Source: Whitmania pigra | Lineage: Eukaryota; Annelida; Clitellata; Hirudinida; Haemopidae | NCBI GenBank assembly: GCA_021613335.1 | Contig: JAJTWR010000431.1 | Coordinates: 1,922,001 to 1,986,000 of the forward strand | Direction of reading: 5' to 3' | Length of the DNA stretch: 64,000 bases | Shown here: piece by piece, positions 54,423 to 64,000 of the stretch | Layout of the letters: every line of letters starts with the position of its first letter | How positions within the stretch are numbered: the stretch's first letter is position 1 | The notes under the pieces: model-generated | What the model saw: only the letters and a program-made list of their open reading frames with translations | What the model was told of the DNA's origin: nothing | Database searches by the model: none | Made by a program: the position numbers and the translations under genes

Positions 54423-57179
54423 ATGGGAATGAAAGCCACCGTGAGCCGAGGATTGCTTCTGAGTACCGTGCTGGGCGCGGCAGTCGCGCTTGCAGCACCG
54501 CCAGCGACCCCGCCCGCGAAACTTGCCGGGGCGACCCTGACCGGAAGTGTCGAGGGAGTGGTCGAATACACCTGGCCCAACGGATTCCGGGCGGTGCTGA
54601 TTCAAGACGACGCCAAGCCCACGATCCTCGTGAACATGGTGGTGCTCGTCGGCTCCCGCAGCGAGAGCTACGGCGAGTACGGCATCGCGCATCTCTTCGA
54701 GCACATGCTCTTCAAACGCACCAAGCGCTTCGCCTCCATCAAGGATGAGCTCACCAAAATCGGGGGCCGGGCGAACGGAACGACTTGGTTCGATCGGACG
54801 AACTACTACGAAATTATTCCGGCGAGCGAAGCGAACCTGAACCAAGCAATCGAACTTGAAGTCGACCGGCTGCGCGCGGCGATCATCTCCCGGGACCAAC
54901 TCAAGACGGAAATGACGGTGGTCCGCAATGAACTCGAAATGGGGGAGAACGATCCTTCGAATAGCCTCACCGAGGCTGTAGTTTCTGCGGCCTATCGCTG
55001 GCACAACTACGGGAAGTCCACGATCGGCCCAGTGTCCGACCTGGAGAACGTGCCCAACGAAAAGCTGCTCGCCTGGTACGAAACCTATTACCAGCCGGAT
55101 AACGCCCTGCTGATGGTTTCGGGGAACTTCGACGTGAAGAAGGCCGTGGAGAAAATCGGCGCGACTTTTGGTCGTCTGCCGCGTCCGAAGCGAAAACTTC
55201 CGGTGACCTACACGGTGGAGCCAATCCAGGACGGCGAGCGCAGCGTGATGGTGCGTCGCACCGGTGGAACGCCGATTCTTTCGGCGCTGTACCATGCGCC
55301 GGCGAGTTCGGATCCGGACGCGCCTACCACCGTACTACTCAACTCTGTGCTTTCGACAGCCCCTGCTGGTCGCTTGTACCGAGCGCTCGTCGCGACCGAA
55401 AAGGCCGCTCAGGTGAGCTGCAGTGCCTACCTCAATTTTGAACCGGGGATGCTCGGCTGTGATGTGACCTTCAAGCCCGGGCAAGATGTGGCGTCGGCGA
55501 AGGACATCCTCATCTCGACCCTCGAAAACGGCAAGCCTTTCACCGACGAGGAGGTCAATCGCGCCAAGAACGAAGAGTTGACCAAAATCGAACGGGTTAC
55601 GTCGGATGTGCACATGCTCAACATGGCGCTGACGGAGGTCTTGGCCGCTGATTGGCGCTACTACTATCGGCACCGGGACGCAGTGGAGAAGGTGACTGCG
55701 GCGGATCTCAATCGCGTCGCGGCGCGCGTACTGCTTCCTTCGAACCGCACCTTGGGCGAGTACGTTCCCACCGAGAAACCAGAGCGCTCCCCGGCCTTTG
55801 CGCGAGCGGCAAACCCCTTCCAGGCGATCCAAGGCTACAAGGGTCGAGCGGAGCTGGCTGCGGGCGAAACTTTTGATTCGTCGTTTGCGAATATCGAAAA
55901 AAATACCCAACGAGGGACTCTGGCTTCAGGAACGAAGTTCGCTTTCCTGCCCAAGAAGACTCGCGGCCAGGTGGTCCGCATGACCCTGAAGTTCTTCTAC
56001 GGTACGGAGAACTCCCTCACCGGGCGGAGGGTCGACGCGGACAACGTCGCCGAGCTTCTCACCAAGGGCACCTCCAAGCGAAGCCGAACGGCATTTCAAG
56101 ACGAGCTTTCCAAGCTTCGGGCGGAGCTCGCGGTTTCGTCGCGCAAGCAAGTGCTCCAAGTTGAACTGAAGGTGCCTCGCGAGAATTTGGAAAAGGCGCT
56201 TGCCCTCGTCGGCGAGATGCTCCGGGAGCCAGCGTTCGATGCACGGGAGTTTGCGGCCTCGGTCAGCGAGCGCATCTCCGAACTGAACACCGACAAGGAC
56301 GAGCCGATGGACATCGCTCGCCGTGCAATCCGGCGCAATTTGTACCCGCGTGAGGCCGGGCACTACCTCTACTGGCCGCTGGCCGCCGAGGAGATGAACA
56401 TCCTCAAGGCCTCAACCCTTGAGAAGGCCCAGAACTTCTACCGTGCCTTTATCGGTCCAGAGAATGCGACGGTCGCCTTCGTTGGCGACTTTGACCCCAA
56501 GGCCGTGCAGCCCCAGCTCGAAGGGATTTTGAAAGGTTGGACCGCCCCGGAGAAGTACGCGAAGATTCCCAATCCGCATGTTCCGACCAAGGGCGGGGAA
56601 CAAGTCATCATCACGCCAGACAAAGCGAATGCGACAACGCAGCTCGCGCAGTCGCTGCCAGTCAGCGATGTGTCGCCGGACTACCCCGCGCTGCAACTTG
56701 CGAACTACATGCTCGGCGGCGGCTTCCTCACCGGTCGTATTCCGGCGCGGCTGCGCGAAAAAGAGGGTCTGAGCTACGGCGCAAATTCTCAGATCGTCAC
56801 GGATACTGGCGGACAGAGCAGTTTCTTCACCAGCTATGCGATTTATGCCCCGCAGAATTGGGACCGGATCAAGCTGGGCTTCCAGGAAGAAATCCAAAAG
56901 GCGACGGCCAGTGGATTTACGCCCGAAGAATTTAAGCGGAGCATGGAGGGCTACCGCAAAGCGCGGCGGCTACGCTTCGCGGACGACGGGGCACTTGCCG
57001 AAGCACTCTCCGAGAACTTGGCCCTCAACCGCACTATGGCCTTCGAAGAGGCTTTTGACCGAAAGCTGGAGGGCTTGACGCTTCCCGAGGTCAACGCTGT
57101 CCTGAAGAAATACATCGACTACGCATCGCTCTCCCGGGTGTCCGTGGGCACCTATCCCAAGGCGGCGACGCCGAAGTAG
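54423..57179 (+). CDS. Secreted M16 metallopeptidase 7
   Basis: 918 residues from ATG 54423, GGAG 9 bases upstream; ATG 54429 is an alternative. The signal peptide is LLLSTVLGAAVALAA. Zinc ligands His90, His94, Glu170. It reads GEYGIAHLFEH where the others have GEHG, and RNELEMGENDPSN after the third ligand. The second half has TKGTSKRSRTAFQDEL and TGRIPARLREKEGLSYG. The tail is YPKAATPK, a variant of the PAK ending. Confidence 0.95.
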   Translation: MGMKATVSRGLLLSTVLGAAVALAAPPATPPAKLAGATLTGSVEGVVEYTWPNGFRAVLIQDDAKPTILVNMVVLVGSRSESYGEYGIAHLFEHMLFKRTKRFASIKDELTKIGGRANGTTWFDRTNYYEIIPASEANLNQAIELEVDRLRAAIISRDQLKTEMTVVRNELEMGENDPSNSLTEAVVSAAYRWHNYGKSTIGPVSDLENVPNEKLLAWYETYYQPDNALLMVSGNFDVKKAVEKIGATFGRLPRPKRKLPVTYTVEPIQDGERSVMVRRTGGTPILSALYHAPASSDPDAPTTVLLNSVLSTAPAGRLYRALVATEKAAQVSCSAYLNFEPGMLGCDVTFKPGQDVASAKDILISTLENGKPFTDEEVNRAKNEELTKIERVTSDVHMLNMALTEVLAADWRYYYRHRDAVEKVTAADLNRVAARVLLPSNRTLGEYVPTEKPERSPAFARAANPFQAIQGYKGRAELAAGETFDSSFANIEKNTQRGTLASGTKFAFLPKKTRGQVVRMTLKFFYGTENSLTGRRVDADNVAELLTKGTSKRSRTAFQDELSKLRAELAVSSRKQVLQVELKVPRENLEKALALVGEMLREPAFDAREFAASVSERISELNTDKDEPMDIARRAIRRNLYPREAGHYLYWPLAAEEMNILKASTLEKAQNFYRAFIGPENATVAFVGDFDPKAVQPQLEGILKGWTAPEKYAKIPNPHVPTKGGEQVIITPDKANATTQLAQSLPVSDVSPDYPALQLANYMLGGGFLTGRIPARLREKEGLSYGANSQIVTDTGGQSSFFTSYAIYAPQNWDRIKLGFQEEIQKATASGFTPEEFKRSMEGYRKARRLRFADDGALAEALSENLALNRTMAFEEAFDRKLEGLTLPEVNAVLKKYIDYASLSRVSVGTYPKAATPK

Positions 57180-57212
57180 CCGGCGGCGGCGAAACGACTT
57201 TCGGCGAGGTAC

Positions 57213-57232
57213 GCCCACAGCCGCTGGTGGGC
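57213..57232 (+). terminator. Hairpin after peptidase 7
   Basis: GCCCAC pairs with GTGGGC, with possible inner CAG/CTG pairing. It is unrelated in sequence to the GGGCATG stems between other copies. Confidence 0.35.
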
Positions 57233-57334
57233 GGCAGTGTGCTCGAAAATTGCGCCCACAGAGTTTGTGCCGAGCGATGTCAGAGGAATGGGGTACAACG
57301 AAGATTCATGCGCGCGTCGATAGGAGGTAAAATG

Positions 57335-60148
57335 ATGACGGCCAAATATTCGTTGAAGCTTCGGTTGCTCAAGTTTCGGTTGCTAATCGGACTGCTGGGA
57401 GGAACGTTCTTGAGCGCCAACCTAGCGTTGGCCCAGGCCGCGTCCGCGAAAACTGAGCCCGCGAAGCCGGGCCCAGCGTTCCCCGCTTCGTTTGCGGCGG
57501 CGAAGCAGACTGGAAATGTCGAGGGAGTTGTCGAGTACACGTGGCCGAACGGTTTCCGGGCGGTGCTCATCCCCGATGACTCCAAAGCCACCATCCAGAT
57601 GAACATGGTGGTGTTGGTTGGCTCTCGCCAAGAGAACTACGGCGAGCACGGCATGGCGCACCTCTTTGAGCACATGCTCTTCAAGCGCACCAAGAAGTTC
57701 GCCTCCATCAAGCAGGAACTCGCCAAAATCGGCGGGATGGTGAACGGCACGACTTCCAATGACCGAACCAACTACTACGAGGAGTTTCCGGCCACGGAAG
57801 CGAACTTGAACCGGGTCATCGAACTCGAAGCCGAGCGCCTGCGTTCGGCGATTGTGTCTCGCGACGAATTGAAGACCGAGATGACCGTGGTCCGCAACGA
57901 GTGGGAGCGGGGGCAGAACAACCCGGAAGTCACCCTGTGGCAGAAGGTCACCGCCGCCGCCTACAAGTGGCACAACTACGGCAAATCGACCATCGGACCA
58001 GTGTCCGACATCGAAAACGTGCCGAACGAGAAGCTGCTCGCTTGGTACGACACCTACTACCAGCCGGACAACGCGGTGGTGTTCCTCTCTGGGAAGTTCG
58101 ACGTCGCGAAAACATTGGCAGGGCTCAACGCGACCTTTGGCCGGATGCCGAAACCGAAGCGCGTGCTGCCGACCACCTACACCGTCGAGCCCGAGCAAGA
58201 CGGCGAACGCCTCGTGCACGTCCGCCGGACCGGCGGCTCGCCGAGCTACTTGGTGCACTACCATGGACCCGCGCAGTCCCACCCAGACGCGGCGGCTATC
58301 GACATTCTGTCGTCGGTGCTCTCGACCGCTCCCTCCGGGCGCCTGTACCAAGCGCTCGTCGCCACCGACAAAGCCGCGCAGACGAGCTGCCTTGGCTTCG
58401 TCCTCTACGAGCCGGGGAGCTTGATGTGCGATGTGACCTTTAAGCCTGGTCAGGACCCGGCGGCGGCGCGGGACATTTTCCTTGCGGCTTTCGAGCAGCC
58501 GAAGCCCTTCACCGAGGCAGAGGTGACTCGCGCCAAGAACGAGGAGTTGAGCAACATCGAAAAGCTGCAGACCAACGTGCATGGCTTGAACCGGCAGTTC
58601 ACGAAATATGCAGCCTCCGACTGGCGCTATTTCTTCCAGCGGCGTGACCAGATTGAAAAGGTGACAGCGGCAGATTTGAACCGCGTGGCAAGCACCTATT
58701 TGGTCCCAGCGAACCGAACGCTCGGCGAATACGTACCCACCGAGAAGCCGCTGCGAGCGCCGCTGGCACCGCGTGTGGAGAACCCGTCGCTCGCCATCCA
58801 GAATTACAAAGGCCGAGCGGATACTGCGGCGGGGACTGCGTTTGACTTCTCCTACGGCAACATCGAGGCGAACACCCAGCGTGGCGTGCTGGAATCGGGC
58901 ACCAAGTTCGCTTTCCTGCCGAAGAAGACCCGCGGCGAGATGGTTCGCATGGCACTCAAGTTCTACGTAGGGACCGAGCAGTCACTCACCAACCGTCGTG
59001 CCGATGCGGACAACGTGGCCGAACTCCTGCCGAAAGGTACGACGAAGCTCCCGCGCACCGAATTCCAGGATCAACTCACGAACCTTCGCGCAGAGCTGAA
59101 GGTTGAACTCGTCCGGCAGGTTCTGGACGTGACGATGAGTGTCCCCCGCAACAACTTGGAGAAGGCACTGGCGCTCGTCGGCGAGATGCTCCGCGAGCCA
59201 GCCTTTGATGCGAAGGAGTTCGCCGCGTCGATAAACGAGCGAGTCGCCGATCTGAACACCCAGAAGGACGAGCCAGCGGAGATTGCGTCTCGGGTGGCCT
59301 CTCGCACCTTGTACCCGCGAGTTCCGAGCCACTACCTGTACATACCGCTCGCCCCCGAAGAGATTACCCGCCTCAAGTCTTCCACGCTGGAAGGGGCGCA
59401 GAGTTTCTACCGGACCTTCGTAAACCCATCGCAGGCGACGGTGGTCTTTGTTGGGGATTTCGACCCGAAGGCCGTCCAAAGCCAGCTCAACGGAATCCTC
59501 AAAAGTTGGAGCGCGTCGGAGCGATACCTCAAGATTCCGGTTCCCTACCAACAGGTGAAGCCCGAGGAGCAGACTGTCGAGACTCCTGACAAGCCCATGG
59601 CGATGAGCGGGCTCGTGCAGACGCTCCCGGTGGGCGATGCCTCCCCGGACTACCCGACGCTTGAACTCGCCAACAGCCTGTTGGGCGGTGGCTTCATCAC
59701 CGGACGCATCCCGATGCGCCTTCGTGAGAAAGACGGCATGAGCTACGGCGCCTATTCGGTTGTCCGCGCACCCCCCGGGGATGAGAGCGGCTACTTCATG
59801 GCCATGGCGATTTTCAACCCCAAGAACCTGAGCCGCATCAAGCTCGGATTCCGCGAGGAAATCGAGAAGGCCGTCGGGAGCGGATTCACCGCCGATGAGT
59901 TGAAGCGCGGCAAAGAGGGCCTGCTGCAGAAGCGCCGCGTGCAGTTTTCGAACGACGCGACGCTGGCCTCGACGATGGCAGGACAGCTCGCCTTGAACCG
60001 GACGATGGCCTTTGAAGCGACGTTTGACGCTGCGGTAGAGAATGCTTCTCTTGCCGAGGTCAACGCGGTCTTGAAGAAGTACATCGACTACTCGAAGCTG
60101 GCGCAAATCTCTGTCGGGAACTTTCCCAAGGGAGAGCCGGCGAAATAG
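57335..60148 (+). CDS. Secreted M16 metallopeptidase 8
   Basis: 937 residues. ATG 57335 is 6 bases after TAGGAGGT, the strongest ribosome site in the array; ATG 57332 is also possible. A longer basic n-region (KLRLLKFRLLIGLLGG) precedes the signal cleavage near ANLALAQ. Zinc ligands His109, His113, Glu189, the last in RNEWERG. The second half has PKGTTKLPRTEFQDQL, less like the others, and TGRIPMRLREKDGMSYG. The tail is FPKGEPAK. rapA begins 6 bases after the stop. Confidence 0.95.
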   Translation: MTAKYSLKLRLLKFRLLIGLLGGTFLSANLALAQAASAKTEPAKPGPAFPASFAAAKQTGNVEGVVEYTWPNGFRAVLIPDDSKATIQMNMVVLVGSRQENYGEHGMAHLFEHMLFKRTKKFASIKQELAKIGGMVNGTTSNDRTNYYEEFPATEANLNRVIELEAERLRSAIVSRDELKTEMTVVRNEWERGQNNPEVTLWQKVTAAAYKWHNYGKSTIGPVSDIENVPNEKLLAWYDTYYQPDNAVVFLSGKFDVAKTLAGLNATFGRMPKPKRVLPTTYTVEPEQDGERLVHVRRTGGSPSYLVHYHGPAQSHPDAAAIDILSSVLSTAPSGRLYQALVATDKAAQTSCLGFVLYEPGSLMCDVTFKPGQDPAAARDIFLAAFEQPKPFTEAEVTRAKNEELSNIEKLQTNVHGLNRQFTKYAASDWRYFFQRRDQIEKVTAADLNRVASTYLVPANRTLGEYVPTEKPLRAPLAPRVENPSLAIQNYKGRADTAAGTAFDFSYGNIEANTQRGVLESGTKFAFLPKKTRGEMVRMALKFYVGTEQSLTNRRADADNVAELLPKGTTKLPRTEFQDQLTNLRAELKVELVRQVLDVTMSVPRNNLEKALALVGEMLREPAFDAKEFAASINERVADLNTQKDEPAEIASRVASRTLYPRVPSHYLYIPLAPEEITRLKSSTLEGAQSFYRTFVNPSQATVVFVGDFDPKAVQSQLNGILKSWSASERYLKIPVPYQQVKPEEQTVETPDKPMAMSGLVQTLPVGDASPDYPTLELANSLLGGGFITGRIPMRLREKDGMSYGAYSVVRAPPGDESGYFMAMAIFNPKNLSRIKLGFREEIEKAVGSGFTADELKRGKEGLLQKRRVQFSNDATLASTMAGQLALNRTMAFEATFDAAVENASLAEVNAVLKKYIDYSKLAQISVGNFPKGEPAK

Positions 60149-60154
60149 CGAACC

Positions 60155-63124
60155 ATGAAGCTGCGCGTCGGAATGAAAGTCCGTTGCGTAGCTCAACCGG
60201 AGTGGGGCATCGGGCATGTCGTCGAGCTATTGCCGGCGCATGCCCGAGTGCTGTTCCCGTCGGCGCCGAGCGCCGCGCCCCTGTTGGTGGCGACGCGGGA
60301 AGGGGCGCTGCTCCCCGTTGAGTTACCGGTCGGAGTGCGGGTGCGCCTTGCGGACGGCACCAACGCGGTCGTCGCGGCAGCGCTGCCGAAGCGGCGCTAC
60401 CAGGTGACGCTCGCCGACGGCACGCAGCGCGAGGTGGAAGAGGAGGCCGTGCGGGCGCTGCCCAAGGAGGCGGACTTTGCCGCCGCGCTCCTCCATGGAG
60501 AAATCGCCGATGCGCGGGCGTTCCTCATTCGGCGCCGGTGTCTCGAACTCGACGACGAGCGCCGCGGCGACGCGCTGGGAGCGCTCTTCGCCTCGCGGCT
60601 CTGGGTGAAGCCGCATCAACTCGGAGTGGTCCAGCGGCTGCTCACGAGCCCCGCGCCGCGCTTCATCCTCGCCGATGAAGTGGGCCTCGGGAAAACGATT
60701 GAAGCGGGGATGACCTTCACGGCGCTGCGCCTCGCCGGGCTCGCTCGGCGGGTGCTGGTGGTAGTGCCCGCGCACCTGCTGACCCAATGGCTCGTGGAGC
60801 TCTCGCAGAAGTTCCACCACCTCTTCACGCTCCTCGATGCGGAGCGCCTCGCGCAGGTGCGCGAAGATGGGGACGACCCTTGGAGCTCTTTTGAACTCGT
60901 CGTCACCAGCGCGGAGGCGCTCCTTGATGCCGAAGAGGAATGGCAAGCCGCTGCTGCGCCGGGCGCCTATTGGGATTTGGTGGTTATCGACGAGGTGCAC
61001 GGCTTAAAGCACCCGCAGCGGCGTCGGGCTGCTGAGGCTCTGGCGCGCAACTGTTGGGGGCTTTTGCTCCTGACCGCGACCCCGCTGAAGCTCGACTACG
61101 AGGAGTACCGCGAGCTGCTGGTGCTCATTGACCCGCTGGCGGCGCCCAGTGTGGCGGAACTCGCGGCGCGCGTGGAGCGACAGGAAGAGCTCGCCAAGGT
61201 GGTGCGCACGCTGCTTGACGGCGGCGGGGAAGCACGAGCACTCGCGAAGCTCTCGAAGTGGTTTCCCGACGACCCGGTGTTGGCGCGGCGCCCGCCAAAA
61301 GAAGAGCTGCTCGACTACTTGGCAGAGACCTACAGCTTGTCGGCGCAGCTCATTCGAAACCGCCGGGCGCATGTCGGGGGCTTCGAGCCGCGGCGCTTGC
61401 AGGTGCACGCGGTGCCGCTGTCTGACGAAGCGCTTGCGCTCTACGCAGCGGCGCGCTCGGCGCTTGCCGCCCAACCGGCAGCGCTGCGGGCGCTCGACGC
61501 AAGCCCGGACGCGCTCGTGGCCGCTGGCGTTGCCGACCCGAGCATTCGCCGGGGTGCGGAGGTGCTCTTCCAGGCCAAGGTGCAGGCCCTCGTCGCGTTC
61601 CTTCGGGAGTTGCCAACCGAGAAAGTGCTGGTCTTCGCCGAAACGCCGGACACGGTCTTCGCCCTCGAAGCCGCGCTGCGGCACCACCGCCTGCGGGTGC
61701 TGAGCTACCACGAGCGCTTGGGGCTCATCGAGCGCGAGCGCTGCGTCGCCCGGTTTCAAGACCCGGAAGGCCCGATGGTGCTCCTCTCGACCGAGCTCGG
61801 CGGCGAAGGGCGCAACTTTCAGTTCGCTTGCCACCTCGTCTGCTTCGACTTGCCGTGGAGCCCGGCGGCGGTGGAGCAGCGCATCGGTCGGCTCGACCGC
61901 CTGGGGCAGACTCGCCCGGTCCACATCCATGTTTGGGAAACGCCGGGCACCGTGAGCGCGCTCGTCCTCGAACTCTTCCGCGACGCCATCGGGGTGTTCG
62001 GCGAGCCCATCGGCGGCCTCGACGCACTGTTGGAAACAGTCGCGCCGCGCCTTGCGGAGCTCGCGAGCGGCAGCGCCAAGCACCAGAACGCCTACCGCAG
62101 CGAATTGCGTCGCTCGGTCGCCGAAGCGCGTCGGCGCATCCAAGAGTCGCTCGACCCGCTGCTCGACCGCCGCAGCATGGACCGCGAAGGCGTCGCGCGG
62201 CTGCTCGCCCGCGCCCAGACCCGCGCCGGGCTTGAAGCCGACGACGACAGCGACCTCGAAACGGGTCTCCTCCTCGTAGCGAGGGACTTGGATGAGCGGC
62301 TGGAGAGCGTCCTCACCGATGTCGCAAGTCGTCTCGGCATACGGGTGGACTCCGACGAAGAGGTGGAGGCATTCCAGACGGCCTTTCACTTTGGGCACGC
62401 GCTGAACATCGAGGCGCTCCCCGGCATCGACATCAGCCGCGAGCACACCATCCTCGGCACCTTTTGGCGCGACACCGCCGTCGCCACCGAGTCACTTGAA
62501 TACTTTGCCACGGGCCACCCGCTCGTGGAGGCGCTGTTCGCATTTGTCCGCGACGGTCCGTTCGGGCGCAACGGCGCACGGCTTGTGAAAGGTCCGCTCC
62601 AAGCGCGCGGGCTTGAGTGCCTCTTCCACCTGGTGTTGCCGGAAGGGCAGGACACCGAGCGGGGTGCGCGGGTCGCGAGTCGCCAAGCTGGCCGGTACAT
62701 CGGCGAGAGCCTGCTGCGCCTCGTCATCGTCGATGAGCCCGGCGGGCCCGCCGTGGCCGCGCCAAACGTCGCTGCCTTCCTGCGCGAGGAAGATGGCCGA
62801 CCGCTCAACGGCACTGAACTTGCCACCCGGTTTCCGGCGTTTCGTGCGTTTGCCGAGCGCGGCCTTGCGGCTGCGCAGAAGCTCGCCGAAGAAGAGCTCG
62901 CCCGGCGGCGCAGCGCTGCGCTTACGCGCCTGGCCGAGGAGCACGCAAAAGCGCTGGAGCGCACCGAGCGGTCGCTCGCCTACCAGGGTGCGCCGGAGGC
63001 CGCGCGGGCGGCCGCACGGGAAACGCTCAGCGCTCACCGGAAAAAGCTCGAACAGGCGCTCGCCGCTTCTTACGTGGCGCTCGACTCGGCCGCGGCCTTT
63101 ATCCTGGAGCGCGGTAGCGGATGA
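60155..63124 (+). CDS. rapA: RNA polymerase-associated SWI2/SNF2 ATPase RapA
   Basis: 989 residues (E. coli RapA is 968). It recycles RNA polymerase by remodelling stalled or post-termination complexes. N-terminal Tudor-like segments (about 1-105) precede the ATPase core: Walker A DEVGLGKT (Lys180), Walker B VIDEVHGL, LLTATPLKL, and the C-lobe motifs STELGGEGRNFQF and EQRIGRLDRLGQ, close to RapA rather than other SNF2 proteins. The C-terminal region is long and partly coiled-coil. It starts 6 bases after peptidase 8, which may mean shared transcription, and overlaps tesB tail-to-tail by 26 bases. Confidence 0.94.
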   Translation: MKLRVGMKVRCVAQPEWGIGHVVELLPAHARVLFPSAPSAAPLLVATREGALLPVELPVGVRVRLADGTNAVVAAALPKRRYQVTLADGTQREVEEEAVRALPKEADFAAALLHGEIADARAFLIRRRCLELDDERRGDALGALFASRLWVKPHQLGVVQRLLTSPAPRFILADEVGLGKTIEAGMTFTALRLAGLARRVLVVVPAHLLTQWLVELSQKFHHLFTLLDAERLAQVREDGDDPWSSFELVVTSAEALLDAEEEWQAAAAPGAYWDLVVIDEVHGLKHPQRRRAAEALARNCWGLLLLTATPLKLDYEEYRELLVLIDPLAAPSVAELAARVERQEELAKVVRTLLDGGGEARALAKLSKWFPDDPVLARRPPKEELLDYLAETYSLSAQLIRNRRAHVGGFEPRRLQVHAVPLSDEALALYAAARSALAAQPAALRALDASPDALVAAGVADPSIRRGAEVLFQAKVQALVAFLRELPTEKVLVFAETPDTVFALEAALRHHRLRVLSYHERLGLIERERCVARFQDPEGPMVLLSTELGGEGRNFQFACHLVCFDLPWSPAAVEQRIGRLDRLGQTRPVHIHVWETPGTVSALVLELFRDAIGVFGEPIGGLDALLETVAPRLAELASGSAKHQNAYRSELRRSVAEARRRIQESLDPLLDRRSMDREGVARLLARAQTRAGLEADDDSDLETGLLLVARDLDERLESVLTDVASRLGIRVDSDEEVEAFQTAFHFGHALNIEALPGIDISREHTILGTFWRDTAVATESLEYFATGHPLVEALFAFVRDGPFGRNGARLVKGPLQARGLECLFHLVLPEGQDTERGARVASRQAGRYIGESLLRLVIVDEPGGPAVAAPNVAAFLREEDGRPLNGTELATRFPAFRAFAERGLAAAQKLAEEELARRRSAALTRLAEEHAKALERTERSLAYQGAPEAARAAARETLSAHRKKLEQALAASYVALDSAAAFILERGSG

Positions 63125-63983
63125 GTCCTTCTTGCGCCGTCGAGGCCACCAAGATGCCGTCGCGGTTGTAGACGCGTCCGAGGGCGAGCCCGCGAGTGGC
63201 GTGGGCGGTGGGGCTCTCGGTTTCGTAGAGGAGCCATTCGTCGGCGCGGAACGGCCGATGGAACCAGATGGAGTGGTCGAGGCTCGCAATCTGCATCCCC
63301 GGAGTGAGCCACGACACGCCGTGCGGGAGCAGCGCAGTGGTGAGGAAGCCGTAGTCCGAGGCGTAGGCGAAAAGCGACGTGTGGTAGGGGAAGCCGGAGT
63401 CGAGCGACCGAGCGGTGCGCAGCCACCGCGCTTGGCGCGGAGGAGCGACGACCGGCGGGTACAGGCGCTCCGGCGGGTCGACGAGGCGGGTGTCGAAGGC
63501 GTGCTCGCGCTTCGCGAAGCCTTGGAAAGCAGGAGGCACCTCTTTGCGGTGGGCTTCGAGGAATTCGTATTCGGAGGCGGTCTTCTCTGGCGGCGGAACC
63601 TTCGGCATCTGGTCCTGGTGCTCGAAGCCCTCCTTGGACGCATGGAAGCTCGCCAGCACTTCGCAGATGGGCACTCCCCCTTGGATGGCTTCCACTCTGC
63701 GCGCGGAGAAGCTCCCGCCGTCGCGCAGGCGGTCGACGGAGTAGAGGATGGGGCGCTGCGTGTCGCCCAAACGCAGGAAATAGGCGTGCATCGAGTGGAT
63801 GGTCCGCTCCGGGGAGACCGTTTGCACCGCCGCAGAGATGGCCTGCCCGAGCACCTGTCCGCCGTAGACCGTGCCCCAGCCGAGGTCTTGGCTCTCCCCC
63901 AAGAACAGGTTCTCTTCGACCTTCTTCAGGCTGAGCAGGGATACGAGTCGGTCCAGCGCATCCGGGGTCGATTGGTTGTCCAT
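63099..63983 (-). CDS. tesB: Acyl-CoA thioesterase II
   Basis: 294 residues, typical TesB length, double hot-dog fold. It hydrolyses medium- to long-chain acyl-CoA to free acids. Typical segments are VYGGQVLGQAI near residue 39, HSMHAYFLRLGD near 63, RDGGSFSARRVEA near 87, and ASLDHSIWFHRPF with the catalytic Asp. ATG at 63983-63981. Convergent and overlapping with rapA. Confidence 0.95.
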   Translation of the reverse strand: MDNQSTPDALDRLVSLLSLKKVEENLFLGESQDLGWGTVYGGQVLGQAISAAVQTVSPERTIHSMHAYFLRLGDTQRPILYSVDRLRDGGSFSARRVEAIQGGVPICEVLASFHASKEGFEHQDQMPKVPPPEKTASEYEFLEAHRKEVPPAFQGFAKREHAFDTRLVDPPERLYPPVVAPPRQARWLRTARSLDSGFPYHTSLFAYASDYGFLTTALLPHGVSWLTPGMQIASLDHSIWFHRPFRADEWLLYETESPTAHATRGLALGRVYNRDGILVASTAQEGLIRYRAPG

Positions 63984-64000
63984 GGACCTATGGTCATAAC

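Overview
The window looks like a chromosomal segment of a Myxococcota (myxobacterium-like) genome. The best lineage marker is a MYXO-CTERM-type sorting tail (Cys, hydrophobic stretch, Arg/Lys end) on the gene at 24967-25932, which is coupled to a beta-barrel gene in the arrangement I know as MXAN_2561/MXAN_2562. Many Cys-rich lipoproteins, a Ser/Thr kinase and high-GC core genes fit the same lineage. No CRISPR array, intact prophage or intact insertion sequence is visible.

Layout. (1) 1-4127: two related secreted Cys-rich proteins with glycine-rich, phage-adhesin-like C-termini. The first is cut by the window edge and carries a 180-bp repeat array full of indels. (2) 4274-19507: conserved core. 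trpB (TrpB2 type) is convergent with gluQ, a PEGA-domain gene and a small secreted protein. Then come the glycolytic operon gap-pgk-tpiA and an overlapping operon leuA-leuC-leuD-cimA-leuB followed by atpG and sfsA. (3) 19508-22000: an accessory patch with near-identical dispersed repeats, a fic gene and the stump of a serine recombinase. (4) 22040-27753: a hypothetical membrane protein, tsaB, an Asd/USG-1-like gene, the MYXO-CTERM/beta-barrel pair, the SRP RNA on the minus strand and a Ser/Thr protein kinase. (5) 27754-36207: an AT-richer block with a decayed gene remnant and four tandem lipoproteins, each with a LamG/jelly-roll-like domain and a variable number of six-Cys modules. The four alternate between two subtypes, A-B-A-B. 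(6) 36437-60148: eight tandem secreted M16 (pitrilysin/insulysin-like) metallopeptidases of about 910-960 residues. Each has an active N-terminal half and a half that has lost the zinc motif. Several are separated by related hairpins with compensatory base changes. (7) 60155-63983: rapA, convergent with tesB.

The core genes serve central carbon metabolism, leucine and isoleucine precursor synthesis, tRNA modification and RNA polymerase recycling. The unusual part is 27.7-60.1 kb: a family of surface lectin-like, disulfide-rich lipoproteins next to an eight-gene array of exported peptidases. I regard this as the best candidate for an undescribed system. A functional link between the two families is inferred only from adjacency.

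Three loci carry frame-breaking indels: the 180-bp array at 381-1274, gluQ near 6341, and the signal peptide of the third M16 gene near 42815. The two isolated ones are single-base losses in short runs of G. Sequencing or assembly error must be excluded before any of them is called a real mutation.
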